Numbered from the stretch's first letter, positions 1-8,841 are shown. The stretch is 64,000 nucleotides of DNA from VXYL01 sp965116345 (GCA_965116345.1 OZ220680.1:1674001-1738000); one strand, 5' to 3'. Program-made: numbers and translations. Notes: generated by a model from the letters alone, not told the origin.

Positions 1-1
1 A

Positions 2-652
2 CTATCCGACGACTACCGCTACTTCCCCGACCCCGACCTACTTCCCGTGGTGGTCACGCCGACCATGCTGGACGCCGCGCGGGCGTCACTGCCCGAACTG
101 CCCGCCGCCAGACGCCGGCGCTACGTGGCGAGCCTCGGACTCCCCGAATACGACGCCGCCTGGCTCGCCGACGAACCCGACGCGGCCGCCTACTTCGACG
201 CCGCCACCGCGGCCTGCGGCGCGGCGAAGAAGGCAGCCAACTGGATCATGGGCGACGTCGCTGCGGCCGCGCGCCGCGAGGACACGGCATGGTCCGCCAT
301 TCCGGTGCCCGCACAACAGCTCGGCCGGCTCATCGCGCGCATCGAGGACGGGTCCATCTCCGGCAAGATCGCGAAGTCGCTGTTCCGGTCGCTGTGGGGA
401 GACGGCAGCGCCGGACGCGCCGTTGACGTGGACGCGATGATCGAGGACCGGGGACTCGAGCAGGTGAGCGACGCCGGGGAGCTGGCGACCATCGTGAACG
501 ACGTGCTCGCGAAACACCCCGAGCAGGCCGAACAGGTCCGTGCCGGCAAGACCCGCGTCCTCGGCTTCCTCGTCGGCCAGGTGATGCAGGCCAGCGGCGG
601 CAAGGCCAATCCCCGCCGGGTCAACGAACTCCTGCGCGAAGCCATCGGCTAA
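2..652 (+). CDS. gatB: Aspartyl/glutamyl-tRNA amidotransferase subunit B, C-terminal part
   Basis: GatB is the subunit of the cytoplasmic GatCAB complex that converts misacylated Glu-tRNA(Gln) or Asp-tRNA(Asn) to the amide form. The frame is already open at base 2 and reads through DYRYFPDPDLLP, a GatB signature at the end of the catalytic core. The remaining 200 or so residues, ending NELLREAIG, fit the helical and YqeY-like tail that contacts the tRNA. The gene enters the window in progress, so its start and active site lie upstream. A GTG at 47 is internal, not a start. A GTAGGGG palindrome follows the stop. Confidence 0.95.
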   Translation, partial: LSDDYRYFPDPDLLPVVVTPTMLDAARASLPELPAARRRRYVASLGLPEYDAAWLADEPDAAAYFDAATAACGAAKKAANWIMGDVAAAARREDTAWSAIPVPAQQLGRLIARIEDGSISGKIAKSLFRSLWGDGSAGRAVDVDAMIEDRGLEQVSDAGELATIVNDVLAKHPEQAEQVRAGKTRVLGFLVGQVMQASGGKANPRRVNELLREAIG

Positions 653-663
653 CGGCACGCCGT

Positions 664-711
664 CCGTAGGGGCGAGGCTATCGCGCCCGGAAGGCGCGCC
701 CTCGCCCCCAG
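664..711. repeat. GTAGGGG-family palindrome, copy A
   Basis: An imperfect inverted repeat lies 12 bases after gatB. The left arm starts GTAGGGGCGAGG (666-677) and the right arm carries CCTCGCCCC (700-708), with an inner CGCGCC/GGCGCG pairing. It shares its GTAGGGG ends with the palindromes at 8842-8886 and 41761-41849, so it looks like a REP-type dispersed element that could also act as a gatB terminator. Confidence 0.6.
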
Positions 712-806
712 GGTGGGAATCAGCATATAGCTCCATCGACTTAGCGCAGGGTTATGTCGAGTCCCGTCAAGGACCTACAATACGGGGTTCCCACCCATCC
801 ATCCCG

Positions 807-1724
807 GTGCACCACGTGCCGCGCCATACCTTAAGCCACCTGAAACAGCTCGAAGCCGAGAGCATCCACATCTTCCGCGAGGTGGCGGCGGAGTTCGAGC
901 GCCCGGTGCTGCTCTACTCCATCGGCAAGGACTCCTCGGTGCTGCTGCACCTGGCGAGGAAGGCGTTCCACCCGGCGAGGCCGCCGTTTCCGCTGCTGCA
1001 CGTGGACACCACCTGGAAGTTCCGCGACATGATTGCCTTCAGGGACCGGATCGCGCGCGAGCTCCGACTCGACCTGATCGTGCACACCAACGAGGCGGGT
1101 CGCGATGCCGGGGTGACACCGTTCACCCACGGCAGCAAGAAGTACACCGACATAATGAAGACCCAGGCACTGCGCGACGCCGTGGACAGGCACGGCTTCG
1201 ACGCCTGTTTCGGCGGCGCCCGGCGCGACGAGGAGAAGTCCCGCGCCAAGGAACGGGTCTATTCGCTCAGGGACACGAACCACCGATGGGATCCCAAGAA
1301 CCAGCGTCCCGAGCTGTGGAGCCTGTACAACGGCCACATAAACCCCGGTGAGGAGGTGCGCGTCTTCCCGTTGTCCAACTGGACCGAACTCGACGTCTGG
1401 CAGTACGTCTACCAGGAGGGCATCGACATCGTGCCGCTGTACTTCGCTGCTCCGCGGCCGGTGGTCGAGCGCGACGGCATGTTGATCATGGTCGACGACG
1501 ACCGCATGCCGCTCGACGACGGCGAGGAACCCGAAATGCGCTCGGTGCGCTTTCGGACGCTGGGCTGCTATCCGTTGTCCGGCGCCATCGAGTCCGAAGC
1601 CGCGACCCTGCCCGAGATCATCGAGGAGATGCTGCTCGCCACCCACTCCGAGCGGCAGGGGCGAATGATCGACCACGACGCCACGGGCTCCATGGAACAG
1701 AAGAAGCGCGAGGGCTACTTCTGA
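807..1724 (+). CDS. cysD: Sulfate adenylyltransferase subunit 2
   Basis: CysD is the catalytic ATP-sulfurylase subunit and makes adenosine 5'-phosphosulfate (APS) from sulfate and ATP with the GTPase CysN. The 305-residue product has the CysD N-terminus (HLKQLEAESIHIFREVAAEF) and the PP-loop motif YSIGKDSSVLLHLA near residues 38-51, and ends in the usual QKKREGYF. Length is normal for the family. GTG at 807 fits the family N-terminus; GTG at 816 is an alternative 3 codons later. Its TGA overlaps the cysNC ATG by one base, so the two are translationally coupled. APS made here can feed cysteine synthesis or, via APS kinase, the sulfotransferases further right. Confidence 0.97.
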   Translation: MHHVPRHTLSHLKQLEAESIHIFREVAAEFERPVLLYSIGKDSSVLLHLARKAFHPARPPFPLLHVDTTWKFRDMIAFRDRIARELRLDLIVHTNEAGRDAGVTPFTHGSKKYTDIMKTQALRDAVDRHGFDACFGGARRDEEKSRAKERVYSLRDTNHRWDPKNQRPELWSLYNGHINPGEEVRVFPLSNWTELDVWQYVYQEGIDIVPLYFAAPRPVVERDGMLIMVDDDRMPLDDGEEPEMRSVRFRTLGCYPLSGAIESEAATLPEIIEEMLLATHSERQGRMIDHDATGSMEQKKREGYF

Positions 1725-3643
1725 TGGGCCTAGAGGCCGGAACCGACATCCACGCCTACCTGAAGCAGCACGAACGCAAGGAGATCCTGCGCTTTCTCAC
1801 CTGCGGCAGCGTCGACGACGGCAAGAGCACGCTGATCGGCCGGTTGCTGCACGACTCGGAACTGATCTACGAGGACCAGCTCGAGGCCATTCGCCGGGAC
1901 AGCAAGACCGCCGGCACCCAGCGCGACGGCGTCGACCTCGCGCTATTGGTGGACGGCCTACAGGCGGAGCGCGAGCAAGGCATCACGATCGATGTCGCCT
2001 ACCGCTACTTCGCCACGCCCAAGCGCAAGTTCATCATCGCCGACACCCCGGGCCACGAGCAGTACACCCGCAACATGGCCACCGGCGCCTCGCGCTGCGA
2101 TGTCGCGGTGATCCTGATCGATGCCGCCAACGGTGTCCTACCGCAGACCCGGCGGCACACGTTCATCGCCCGGCTGCTCGGCATCCGCCATCTGGTCGCG
2201 GCGGTCAACAAGATGGACGACGTCGACTACGCCGAAGGCGCCTTCGAGGAGATCCGCGACGCCTACACCGACTTCGCCTCGCAACTGGCGGTGGACGAAC
2301 TGCACTTCATCCCCCTCTCCGCGCTGCACGGCGACAACGTCGTCCGGCAATCCACGAACATGCCCTGGTACCAGGGCGCGACCTTGATGCACCTGCTGGA
2401 AACCATCCACGTGGCCGCGGACCAGGATGTGGAACGCTTCAGGCTCCCCGTGCAGCTCGTCAACCGGCCGGACCCTGGGTTCCGGGGCTACTGCGGTTCC
2501 ATCGCCGGCGGTGTGGTCCGACCGGGGGACGCGGTGACGGTGCTGCCTTCGGGACAGTCCTCCACCGTGGAGCGAATCGTCACCATGGACGGCGACCTCG
2601 ACGAGGCGTTCGCGCCCATGGCCGTGACCTTGACGCTGGCCGACGACATCGACATAAGCCGCGGCGACGTGCTCACGACGCCCCGGGAATTGCCCCACTC
2701 GGCCGACCGCGTCGACGCCGACCTGGTGTGGATGTCCGAGGAGCCGCTGGTTCCGGGCAAGCCCTACCTCGTCAAGCAGGGCACCCGCCAGGTCGTCGGA
2801 CATGTGCGTGGAGTTCGCTACCGCGTCGACGTCGAGACCCTGGCCCACGAGAACGCCACGACACTCAAGCTGAACGAGATCGGCCGCGCCGAACTCGCGC
2901 TGTCGGAGCGCCTCGTGTTCGAACCGTACGCCGCCAACCGGGCACTCGGCGGCCTGATCCTCATCGACCGACTGTCCAACGCCACCGTCGGCGCCGGCAT
3001 GATGCTCCGCCCCGGGGGCTCGCTGAACGCCGCCGCCTGGGACGAGGCGCCGCACGGCGAACTGCAAGCCGCGCCGAGCCGCGTGGCCCCGGCGGAACGT
3101 GCCGCGCGCCTCGGCCAGCAGCCGGTGACGGTGCTGTTGACCGGCCTCGCCAAGTCCGGCAAGACGGTCATCGCCCACGCCGTGGAGCGCCTGCTGTTCG
3201 ACGCCGGACACCTTGCCGGCGTGCTCGACGGCCAGGGCTTCCGCCTCGGCATGAGCCGCGACCTCGGCTTCTCCGCCACCGAGCGTTCGGAGAACCTGCG
3301 GCGCGCGGCGGAGGCCGCGCGGCTGATGAACGACGTCGGCCTGATCTGCCTGACCGCCTTCGTCGCGCCCGAGGAGGCGATCCGCGAACGCGCTCGGAAC
3401 ACGATCGGCGCCGCGCGCTTCCTAGAGGTCTACCTCACCGCCCCGCTCGACGTCTTGAAGCAACGCGACGACGTGGGGCTCTACGCCGCAGCCGAGAGCG
3501 GCCAGGCGAGCGTCCCCGGGGTCAGCTCCGCGTTCCAGGAACCCCTCGCACCCGACCTGGTGCTGGCCACCGACGAACTCGACATCGAGACCTGCGCGCA
3601 ACGAATCCTCGCGCTGCTGCGCGACAACGGCTTCATTTCCTGA
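1724..3643 (+). CDS. cysN: CysN GTPase fused to a degenerate APS-kinase domain
   Basis: The 639-residue protein is the regulatory GTPase of ATP sulfurylase with a C-terminal APS-kinase-like domain (CysNC layout). GTPase motifs are intact: GSVDDGKS (about residues 28-35), DTPGHEQY and NKMD, followed by EF-Tu-like beta-barrel domains. The kinase-like domain starts near residue 465. Its P-loop reads GLAKSGKT (about 474-481), a legal Walker A but not the usual GLSGSGKST. The substrate motif normally DGDN reads DGQG, FISPYR reads FVAPEE, and DPKGLYxxAR reads DDVGLYAAAE. I infer that APS-kinase activity is weakened or lost while CysN function is kept. A canonical stand-alone cysC lies at 23262-23855. 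Confidence 0.93.
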   Translation: MGLEAGTDIHAYLKQHERKEILRFLTCGSVDDGKSTLIGRLLHDSELIYEDQLEAIRRDSKTAGTQRDGVDLALLVDGLQAEREQGITIDVAYRYFATPKRKFIIADTPGHEQYTRNMATGASRCDVAVILIDAANGVLPQTRRHTFIARLLGIRHLVAAVNKMDDVDYAEGAFEEIRDAYTDFASQLAVDELHFIPLSALHGDNVVRQSTNMPWYQGATLMHLLETIHVAADQDVERFRLPVQLVNRPDPGFRGYCGSIAGGVVRPGDAVTVLPSGQSSTVERIVTMDGDLDEAFAPMAVTLTLADDIDISRGDVLTTPRELPHSADRVDADLVWMSEEPLVPGKPYLVKQGTRQVVGHVRGVRYRVDVETLAHENATTLKLNEIGRAELALSERLVFEPYAANRALGGLILIDRLSNATVGAGMMLRPGGSLNAAAWDEAPHGELQAAPSRVAPAERAARLGQQPVTVLLTGLAKSGKTVIAHAVERLLFDAGHLAGVLDGQGFRLGMSRDLGFSATERSENLRRAAEAARLMNDVGLICLTAFVAPEEAIRERARNTIGAARFLEVYLTAPLDVLKQRDDVGLYAAAESGQASVPGVSSAFQEPLAPDLVLATDELDIETCAQRILALLRDNGFIS

Positions 3644-3664
3644 TCGATCCGAACGGAGACCCCT

Positions 3665-4684
3665 TTGAGCAACGAAACAGACGTCGTCATCGTCGGCGCC
3701 GGCCCCTGCGGGCTGTTCCAGATCTTCGAACTCGGCCTGCTCGGCATCAAGGCGCACATCGTCGACGCCCTGCCGGCGCCGGGCGGGCAATGCGCCGAGC
3801 TCTATCCCGACAAGCCGATCTACGACATTCCGGCCATTCCGGTGTGCGACGCTCAGGAACTGGTGGACAAGCTCATGGCGCAGGTCCGCCCCTTCGACGC
3901 GGTGTTCCACCTCGAGAGCCAGGTGACCGAGGTGGAGGCACTCGACGGCGAACGCTTCCGCGTCGTCACCAGTCGCGGCGAGGAACTCGTCACCCGGGCG
4001 GTGGTGATCGCCGGCGGGGTCGGCTCGTTCCAACCCATGCCGCTCAGGGTCGCCGGGGTCGAGGACTACATCGACGAGCAGGTCTTCTACCGCGTCCGCA
4101 CACCGTCCGCACACCACGGCAAGGACCTGCTGGTGCTCGGCGGCGGCGACTCCGCCTTCGACTGGACCGTTGAACTCGCGCCCCACGCCAAGTCCCTTAC
4201 CCTCGTGCACCGCAGCGACCGGTTCCGCGCCGCGCCGGCCACCGTGTCACGCATGCGCGAGCTGGAGGCCGCCGGCAAGGTCCGGTTCATGGTCGGCAAC
4301 TGCGTCGACTTCGAGGCGCCGAACGGTGCGGTCGAGCGGTTCCACATCCGCCACACGGACGCATCGGTGACCAAGGTTGATGCCGACCACGCGCTGGTGT
4401 TCTTCGGCCTCTCGCCCAAGCTCGGCCCCATCGCCGAATGGGGACTCGAGCTCGACAAGAGCCAGATCCGCACTGACACCGAGCGCTTCGAGACGAACGT
4501 GCCGGGGATCTACGCCATCGGCGATATCGCCTCCTATCCGGGCAAGAAGAAGCTCATCCTGTCCGGCTTCCACGAGGCGGCGCTGGCGGCCTTCGCCATC
4601 AAGGCGCGGCTGAATCCCGACGAGAAGGTGCACCTGCAGTACACCACCACGAGTCCGATCATGCACCAGCGGCTTGGGGTGTGA
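3665..4684 (+). CDS. Ferredoxin--NADP(+) reductase type 2 (TrxR-like flavoprotein)
   Basis: A 339-residue FAD/NAD(P) oxidoreductase of the thioredoxin-reductase fold. It has the FAD-binding GAGPCG motif near the N-terminus, GGQCAELYPDKPIYDIP, which is typical of the YumC-like (type 2) ferredoxin-NADP reductases, a second dinucleotide motif GGGDSAFDW, and the C-terminal YAIGDIASYPG FAD motif. It lacks the CxxC redox pair of true thioredoxin reductases, so electron transfer to ferredoxin or flavodoxin is likelier. The start is TTG at 3665, 21 bases after cysNC and preceded by GGAGACCCC; co-transcription with cysDNC is probable and suggests reductant supply for sulfur assimilation (inference). 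Confidence 0.88.
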   Translation: MSNETDVVIVGAGPCGLFQIFELGLLGIKAHIVDALPAPGGQCAELYPDKPIYDIPAIPVCDAQELVDKLMAQVRPFDAVFHLESQVTEVEALDGERFRVVTSRGEELVTRAVVIAGGVGSFQPMPLRVAGVEDYIDEQVFYRVRTPSAHHGKDLLVLGGGDSAFDWTVELAPHAKSLTLVHRSDRFRAAPATVSRMRELEAAGKVRFMVGNCVDFEAPNGAVERFHIRHTDASVTKVDADHALVFFGLSPKLGPIAEWGLELDKSQIRTDTERFETNVPGIYAIGDIASYPGKKKLILSGFHEAALAAFAIKARLNPDEKVHLQYTTTSPIMHQRLGV

Positions 4685-4778
4685 GACGCGACCGCTTCGC
4701 GGTCGCCCCGTCTGGCAAAACGCCGTGTTTGCTCCAGTAGGCCCAACCTGTCTGGCTTAGAGATCTACCTACGTCCGC

Positions 4779-5351
4779 CTACGCGCAGTTCGGGCAGGAG
4801 AACGGTCGGAAGCGATCGATCCCCTCGAGAAAGACCTGAAAGCTCCGCGAGGCATTATCCCGCGATAGGAAGTTGGCCATGCTGGTTGCGGACCGTCTTT
4901 TCTGAAACTCGGGAATGAGGTCACCAATCGCCCGCGAAGGACCAACCACGGCATCCGGGTTCCTGTATCGGCTCTTACGCAATTCCCGATAGATCGCTCG
5001 CTCCCTGGCCGGAAACGCACGAACGACGGCAGCGGGTTCGCCGATGTACCACGCCTCAAGTTCTCGGCAGACAACTCGAACCAGTACGTCGTCGCGACCT
5101 GACTGTCGACACAGTTCGGTTAGATCCGCCTTCACCTGACGGCAATCTGCACTATCTTGATCCTGAACTACCACGAAGCGCACATCCGGTTCACGCCACC
5201 CTCGCAACTTCCTAGGGATGCTCCTGGCCAGATCTTGCTTGCCGCTGTGGGGTACGCACTGGAACCGAAGCCAAGGGCACAACCGCGGCAAGAGCCCTTC
5301 GAGCAGGTTGACCATTGACGGTTCCTCGACCAGGAACACCACTTTGGCCAC
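4779..5351 (-). CDS. TOPRIM-like protein (DUF4276-type), partner of the AAA ATPase
   Basis: A 190-residue protein with the layout of a TOPRIM-like domain: a first strand ending in acidic residues (VVFLVEEP, E9/E10) and a second strand with a DxD pair (VVVQDQDSADC, D64 and D66). These are the usual metal-binding positions of OLD/RloB/DUF4276-type nucleases. The GTG start overlaps the TAG of the upstream AAA ATPase by one base (TAGTG), so the two are tightly coupled. ATPase plus TOPRIM pairs are known among phage-defence systems (OLD/Gabija, PARIS), and that is my working guess for function. The family name is recalled from sequence character and not checked. No signal peptide or membrane segment is seen. 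Confidence 0.7.
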   Translation of the reverse strand: MAKVVFLVEEPSMVNLLEGLLPRLCPWLRFQCVPHSGKQDLARSIPRKLRGWREPDVRFVVVQDQDSADCRQVKADLTELCRQSGRDDVLVRVVCRELEAWYIGEPAAVVRAFPARERAIYRELRKSRYRNPDAVVGPSRAIGDLIPEFQKRRSATSMANFLSRDNASRSFQVFLEGIDRFRPFSCPNCA

Positions 5352-6529
5352 TACGGGTCAGCCCCCTCGAACAACCGTTGGCGCCAAAGCTCGCTCGGAC
5401 TGTCTCCTTCCGCCACCAAGCCGCGCAGCAAGTCGTTGTCGCTTGCCTTGCGCACCATCGAAAAGCCGCCATTCTTTGTCAGCCAGTAGATTTCCCACAG
5501 TTGGGCACCGCTCAGGAAATCAGGTGAGTGCGTCGACACGAACACCTGCCCACCGCGGCGCCCGTAGTCCCGAAATTCCTCAATGAGTTCCCCGAGCAGG
5601 GAAGGGTACAACTGGTTCTCCGGCTCCTCGATGGCGAGCAAGGGGTGGGGCTTCGGATCGTGCAGCAAGACCAAGTACGAGAACATCTTGATGGTGCCGT
5701 CCGAGACGTATCGGGCGATGAATGGATCCTTGAAGCTCCCATCGCGAAAGCGCAACACCAATCGCCCATCTTCGGTCGGTCTTGCTTCCACATCTTCTAT
5801 ACCGGGAACCCGCGAGCGCATGGCTGCAAGTACCCGATCAAACTGTGAACGGTGTCGTTCGTACAAGAACTGCGCAACTTGGGCGACGTTGTCGCCTCGC
5901 GTGGAGATGTGTTCCGCGTATCCGTGCTCGGCACTCGGTCTGGCATCCGCAATGTGGAAGTTCGAAATATGCCAGTTCTCTATCAGGCTGCGGAACTCGG
6001 ATACAACCCTGAACTCCCGGAACTGACCCAGACCCTTGATGGCGAGGATGCTGGGGTCGTCAAGCTTGAACTCCTCTCGCTGCTCGACAGCGTCCCGTTC
6101 GCCATATACCGATTCGTTCGTGATGGCCGTTCCGGTGCCACGCGAGAAGTCGACGAAGTGCCACGGTCGGCCACCGCCGGCTCCCCTCCGGTAGCGCAGG
6201 ACCTCACGGTCAACGACCACTCCGTCTCCGTCGGCGGATGCCACATCAAGGACGTAGGTGGCCAGTCGTCCTGTGCTCTCGCGGAACTTCACGGTAATCC
6301 CCACGGGGCCGTCTTCGCCCCGGCTCACCAGCTCCCGGAAGCCACCTCGACGAGCCACCGCCGATGCGACGTTCCCCGCCAGTGACTCTTTCAAGAAGGA
6401 GAACACGTCAAAGAGCGTCGACTTGCCCGTCCCATTCGCGCCGACAATCACCGACAGCGGCGACAGTTTGGTCAGCTTCACGTCACGGAAAACGCGGTAG
6501 TTCCTGATCTCAATCTGTTCGATCTGCAT
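5351..6529 (-). CDS. AAA/ABC-type ATPase with OLD-like architecture
   Basis: The 392-residue protein starts with the RecF/SMC-type strand MQIEQIEIRNYRVFRDV and Walker A GANGTGKST (residues 30-38). Near residue 300 it has Walker B followed by the EEPENQLYP segment and then the STHSPDFL switch region. It ends without a nuclease domain; the TOPRIM-like domain is encoded by the next gene instead. The segment YVSDGTIKMFSYLVLLHDPKP sits where the signature helix is expected. The gene lies between a small unknown gene (2-base gap) and the TOPRIM gene (1-base overlap), giving a compact leftward three-gene operon. DNA-end sensing in anti-phage or repair roles is known for relatives; the trigger here is unknown. 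Confidence 0.85.
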   Translation of the reverse strand: MQIEQIEIRNYRVFRDVKLTKLSPLSVIVGANGTGKSTLFDVFSFLKESLAGNVASAVARRGGFRELVSRGEDGPVGITVKFRESTGRLATYVLDVASADGDGVVVDREVLRYRRGAGGGRPWHFVDFSRGTGTAITNESVYGERDAVEQREEFKLDDPSILAIKGLGQFREFRVVSEFRSLIENWHISNFHIADARPSAEHGYAEHISTRGDNVAQVAQFLYERHRSQFDRVLAAMRSRVPGIEDVEARPTEDGRLVLRFRDGSFKDPFIARYVSDGTIKMFSYLVLLHDPKPHPLLAIEEPENQLYPSLLGELIEEFRDYGRRGGQVFVSTHSPDFLSGAQLWEIYWLTKNGGFSMVRKASDNDLLRGLVAEGDSPSELWRQRLFEGADP

Positions 6530-6531
6530 GG

Positions 6532-6870
6532 TTAGCTGTCCGGTCGGGATCGGCGCAGGACTGTTTCCAATAGCACGTCCGTACGGTCGCGGAGCACGGC
6601 GCGCACGGCATTGCGCGCGTAGACGATCGCTTCCTCGTGCAGCGTGCTCTCGGACACTCTGCCGTCACCCGCCGGATAGCCGTCCGCGTCGTACTCGACC
6701 GGCGGCACCAGCTCGTAGAGGGCCTCCGCATGGAGCACCGAGAGCGGGGGGCCATCGACCGCCCTGCCCGCCACCCGGGCAACGGTCGGCAACGCGGTGG
6801 ACGTGTTTCTTGATCGCATCATCGGAACGTACCACAACGGGTTTCCATTGGAGACACCGACCACAAGCAC
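6532..6870 (-). CDS. Unknown small acidic protein, first gene of the ATPase/TOPRIM operon
   Basis: I do not recognise this 112-residue product. It is soluble and rich in Arg, Asp and Glu, with a probable C-terminal helix (HEEAIVYARNAVRAVLRDRT). Its stop lies two bases before the ATPase start, on the same strand, which is the main evidence that it is real. Two adjacent ATG codons at 6822 and 6819 give a shorter 95- or 96-residue version (MMRSRNTSTALP) and either could be the true start. It could be a regulator, an antitoxin-like partner or a sensor for the ATPase/TOPRIM pair; none of these is shown by sequence. Confidence 0.5.
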   Translation of the reverse strand: MLVVGVSNGNPLWYVPMMRSRNTSTALPTVARVAGRAVDGPPLSVLHAEALYELVPPVEYDADGYPAGDGRVSESTLHEEAIVYARNAVRAVLRDRTDVLLETVLRRSRPDS

Positions 6871-6892
6871 CCGTCGCGACGGGCAGACACCG

Positions 6893-7037
6893 CTAGGGAA
6901 GGTCTGATTAAGACCTTCCCTAGCGCGGCACAGGGATGTGCCGCCAAATTAGGTGGCGCAAGCCACTGAATTTGTGAGCAAAACAAAACCGCGCTTTTGT
7001 TTTGCTCCTGATCAAGCCCATGGATGGGCTTGATCAG
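6893..7037. repeat. Five-hairpin dispersed element, copy 1 (145 bp)
   Basis: Five consecutive inverted repeats fill this stretch between two divergently oriented genes. H1: CTAGGGAAGGTCT (6893-6905) with its complement (6911-6923), loop GATTA. H2: GCGGCACA (6925-6932) and TGTGCCGC (6937-6944). H3: 6946-6973, closed by a GCAA tetraloop. H4: GAGCAAAACAAAA (6976-6988) with 6995-7007, loop CCGCGC. H5: CTGATCAAGCCCAT (7008-7021) with 7024-7037. A second copy of exactly the same length is at 28964-29108. Together with flanks this accounts for the 339-bp gap between 6870 and 7210. Confidence 0.85.
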
Positions 7038-7209
7038 ACGATACTTAGCGACATCCGCCCGACGCCGTGTAGGACAACCGCCTCGTGCGGTGAACATCCT
7101 GAAGGACGTTCGGCCACCCCCCAATGCCATCCCATTGCCACCCCACCATCCCCATTGACGCTGTCCGCGCAAACCGACATTCTCACGAGCTTGAGACTTG
7201 GGAGGGTCG

Positions 7210-7629
7210 ATGGCGGACAAACCATTGCCGGCGGTGGCGTACCTGAAGATTCCGGACGACGGCGAGCCGTACCTGGAAGGAACGCGCTGCGGTTGCTGCG
7301 GGGCGACCTTCCTCGGCGAGCGGTCGAACTGCTCGAAATGCGGCGCCCGGGGACGGATGGAGCCGGTGCGGCTGGCCAACCGGGGCGAACTGTATTCGTA
7401 CTGCATCGTTCACCGGTCGTTCCCGGGGATCGACGTGCCGTACGTCTCGGCGATCGTCGACCTCGAGGGCGGCGGCACCGTCAAGGGCAACCTGATCGAG
7501 GTCGAGCCGGACCCCGCCAAGATCGACTTCGGCATGCCCGTGGACGTGGTCTACGACGACGCCCTCGGACGCAAGGACGGCGACGGCAATTCCTACCTGT
7601 CCTACTTCTTCAGACCCCGGGCTCGTTGA
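7210..7629 (+). CDS. Zn-ribbon/OB-fold protein (DUF35), thiolase partner
   Basis: A 139-residue DUF35-type protein. Such proteins pair with thiolase-like enzymes and form part of an acyl-CoA-binding complex. The N-terminal rubredoxin-like zinc ribbon shows CGCCGATF followed by CSKCG, and the rest is an OB-fold segment (VPYVSAIVDLEGG, VKGNLIEV). ATG at 7210 is chosen because GGGAGG sits five bases upstream; an in-frame TTG at 7198 would include that ribosome-binding site in the coding region. The thiolase gene starts 34 bases downstream, giving the usual DUF35-thiolase order. Role in acyl-CoA or sterol/steroid side-chain metabolism is an inference from the family. Confidence 0.88.
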   Translation: MADKPLPAVAYLKIPDDGEPYLEGTRCGCCGATFLGERSNCSKCGARGRMEPVRLANRGELYSYCIVHRSFPGIDVPYVSAIVDLEGGGTVKGNLIEVEPDPAKIDFGMPVDVVYDDALGRKDGDGNSYLSYFFRPRAR

Positions 7630-7663
7630 GCGAAGCCACAAACAACCATTGGGAGCATCCAAC

Positions 7664-8806
7664 ATGGCAGACGCGTACATCGTCGGTGTGGACATGATCA
7701 AATTCGGACGGTTTCCTGAGAAATCCGTCCCGCAAATCGGCTCGGAGGCAGCGCTCCTGGCGCTCGACGACTGCGGGCTCACCATCCAGGACATGCAGGC
7801 CCTCTACTGCGGCAACCTCGGCCAGGCGAGCGGCATGGTCGGCCAGCGCATCCTGCAGGAGATCGGCCAGACCGGCATCCCGGTGGTCAACGTCGCCAAC
7901 GCCTGCGCCACCGGCGCGACGGCGTTCCGCGAGGCTTGGGCGTCGGTCAAGGCGGATCTCTACGACGTCGTCCTCGCGGTGGGTGTCGAGCAGATGGGCA
8001 GGGGGCTTCTCGGCGGCGGTGGCGGCAGCCGCGGCATCTCCAAGGAAGGGCTCCTGGGCTCCGGCACCATGCCTTCGGTGTTCGCGGAAGCCGGCATGGA
8101 GCACACTCGCCAGTACGGCACGACGTTCGAGCAATTCGCCAAGGTGTCGGTCAAGAACCACCACCACTCGACCATGAACCCGAAGGCCATGTACCAGATC
8201 GAGACACCGCTCGACACGGTGATGAACGCCGAGATGATCTCGTACCCGAACACCAAGCTCATGTGTTCGGTGAACGTCGACGGCTCGGCGGCGGCGGTCA
8301 TCTGCTCGGAGAAGAAGACGCGCGAACTCGGCCTCATGGACCGCGCCGTCAAGGTGCGCGCCTCCGTGCTCACCTCCGACCCCTGGCAGGAACGCGACCT
8401 GGTCATGCCGGACGTCAACACCTGCACCCGCAAGGCCGCCACGGCGGCCTACGAGATGGCGGGGGTCGGGCCGGAGGACGTCGACCTCATTGAACTGCAC
8501 GACTGCTTCGCCACCGCCGAGATTCTGCACTACGAGAACCTCGGACTGTGCGCCGACGGCGAGGCCGGACGGCTGATCGACGACGGCGATGTGGCGCTCG
8601 GCGGGCGGGTGCCGGTGAACGTCTCCGGCGGCCTGCTCTCCAAGGGCCACCCTCTGGGCGCAACGGGGATTGCGAACATCTACGAGGTGTCGACCCACCT
8701 GCGCGGTGACGCCGGCAAACGCCAGGTCGAGGGCGCCCGCATCGGCCTGACCCATGTGATCGGCCTCGGCAGCGCCTGCGGAATCCACATCCTGGAAGCC
8801 GCGTAG
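7664..8806 (+). CDS. Thiolase-family protein (SCP-x/lipid-transfer type)
   Basis: A 380-residue thiolase-fold protein that would cleave or condense beta-ketoacyl-CoA, or act with its DUF35 partner in aldol-type chemistry. The nucleophile is in NVANACATGATAF (C81), with a second active-site segment ELHDCFATAEI and the C-terminal GHPLGATG histidine motif. These features match the SCP2/nonspecific-lipid-transfer thiolase subgroup. The start ATG at 7664 has GGGAG eight bases upstream; a TTG at 7649 is less likely. It forms a two-gene unit with the preceding DUF35 gene. A GTAGGGG palindrome follows, probably ending the transcript. Confidence 0.9.
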   Translation: MADAYIVGVDMIKFGRFPEKSVPQIGSEAALLALDDCGLTIQDMQALYCGNLGQASGMVGQRILQEIGQTGIPVVNVANACATGATAFREAWASVKADLYDVVLAVGVEQMGRGLLGGGGGSRGISKEGLLGSGTMPSVFAEAGMEHTRQYGTTFEQFAKVSVKNHHHSTMNPKAMYQIETPLDTVMNAEMISYPNTKLMCSVNVDGSAAAVICSEKKTRELGLMDRAVKVRASVLTSDPWQERDLVMPDVNTCTRKAATAAYEMAGVGPEDVDLIELHDCFATAEILHYENLGLCADGEAGRLIDDGDVALGGRVPVNVSGGLLSKGHPLGATGIANIYEVSTHLRGDAGKRQVEGARIGLTHVIGLGSACGIHILEAA

Positions 8807-8841
8807 GCGCCCATAGCGGCCAGCGAGGCCCCGCCTCATCC

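Noticed and set aside
2728..4173. A 481-residue open frame overlapping cysNC and the reductase gene
   Set aside because: Product is Arg/Pro-rich and is a shadow of two well-supported genes in another frame.
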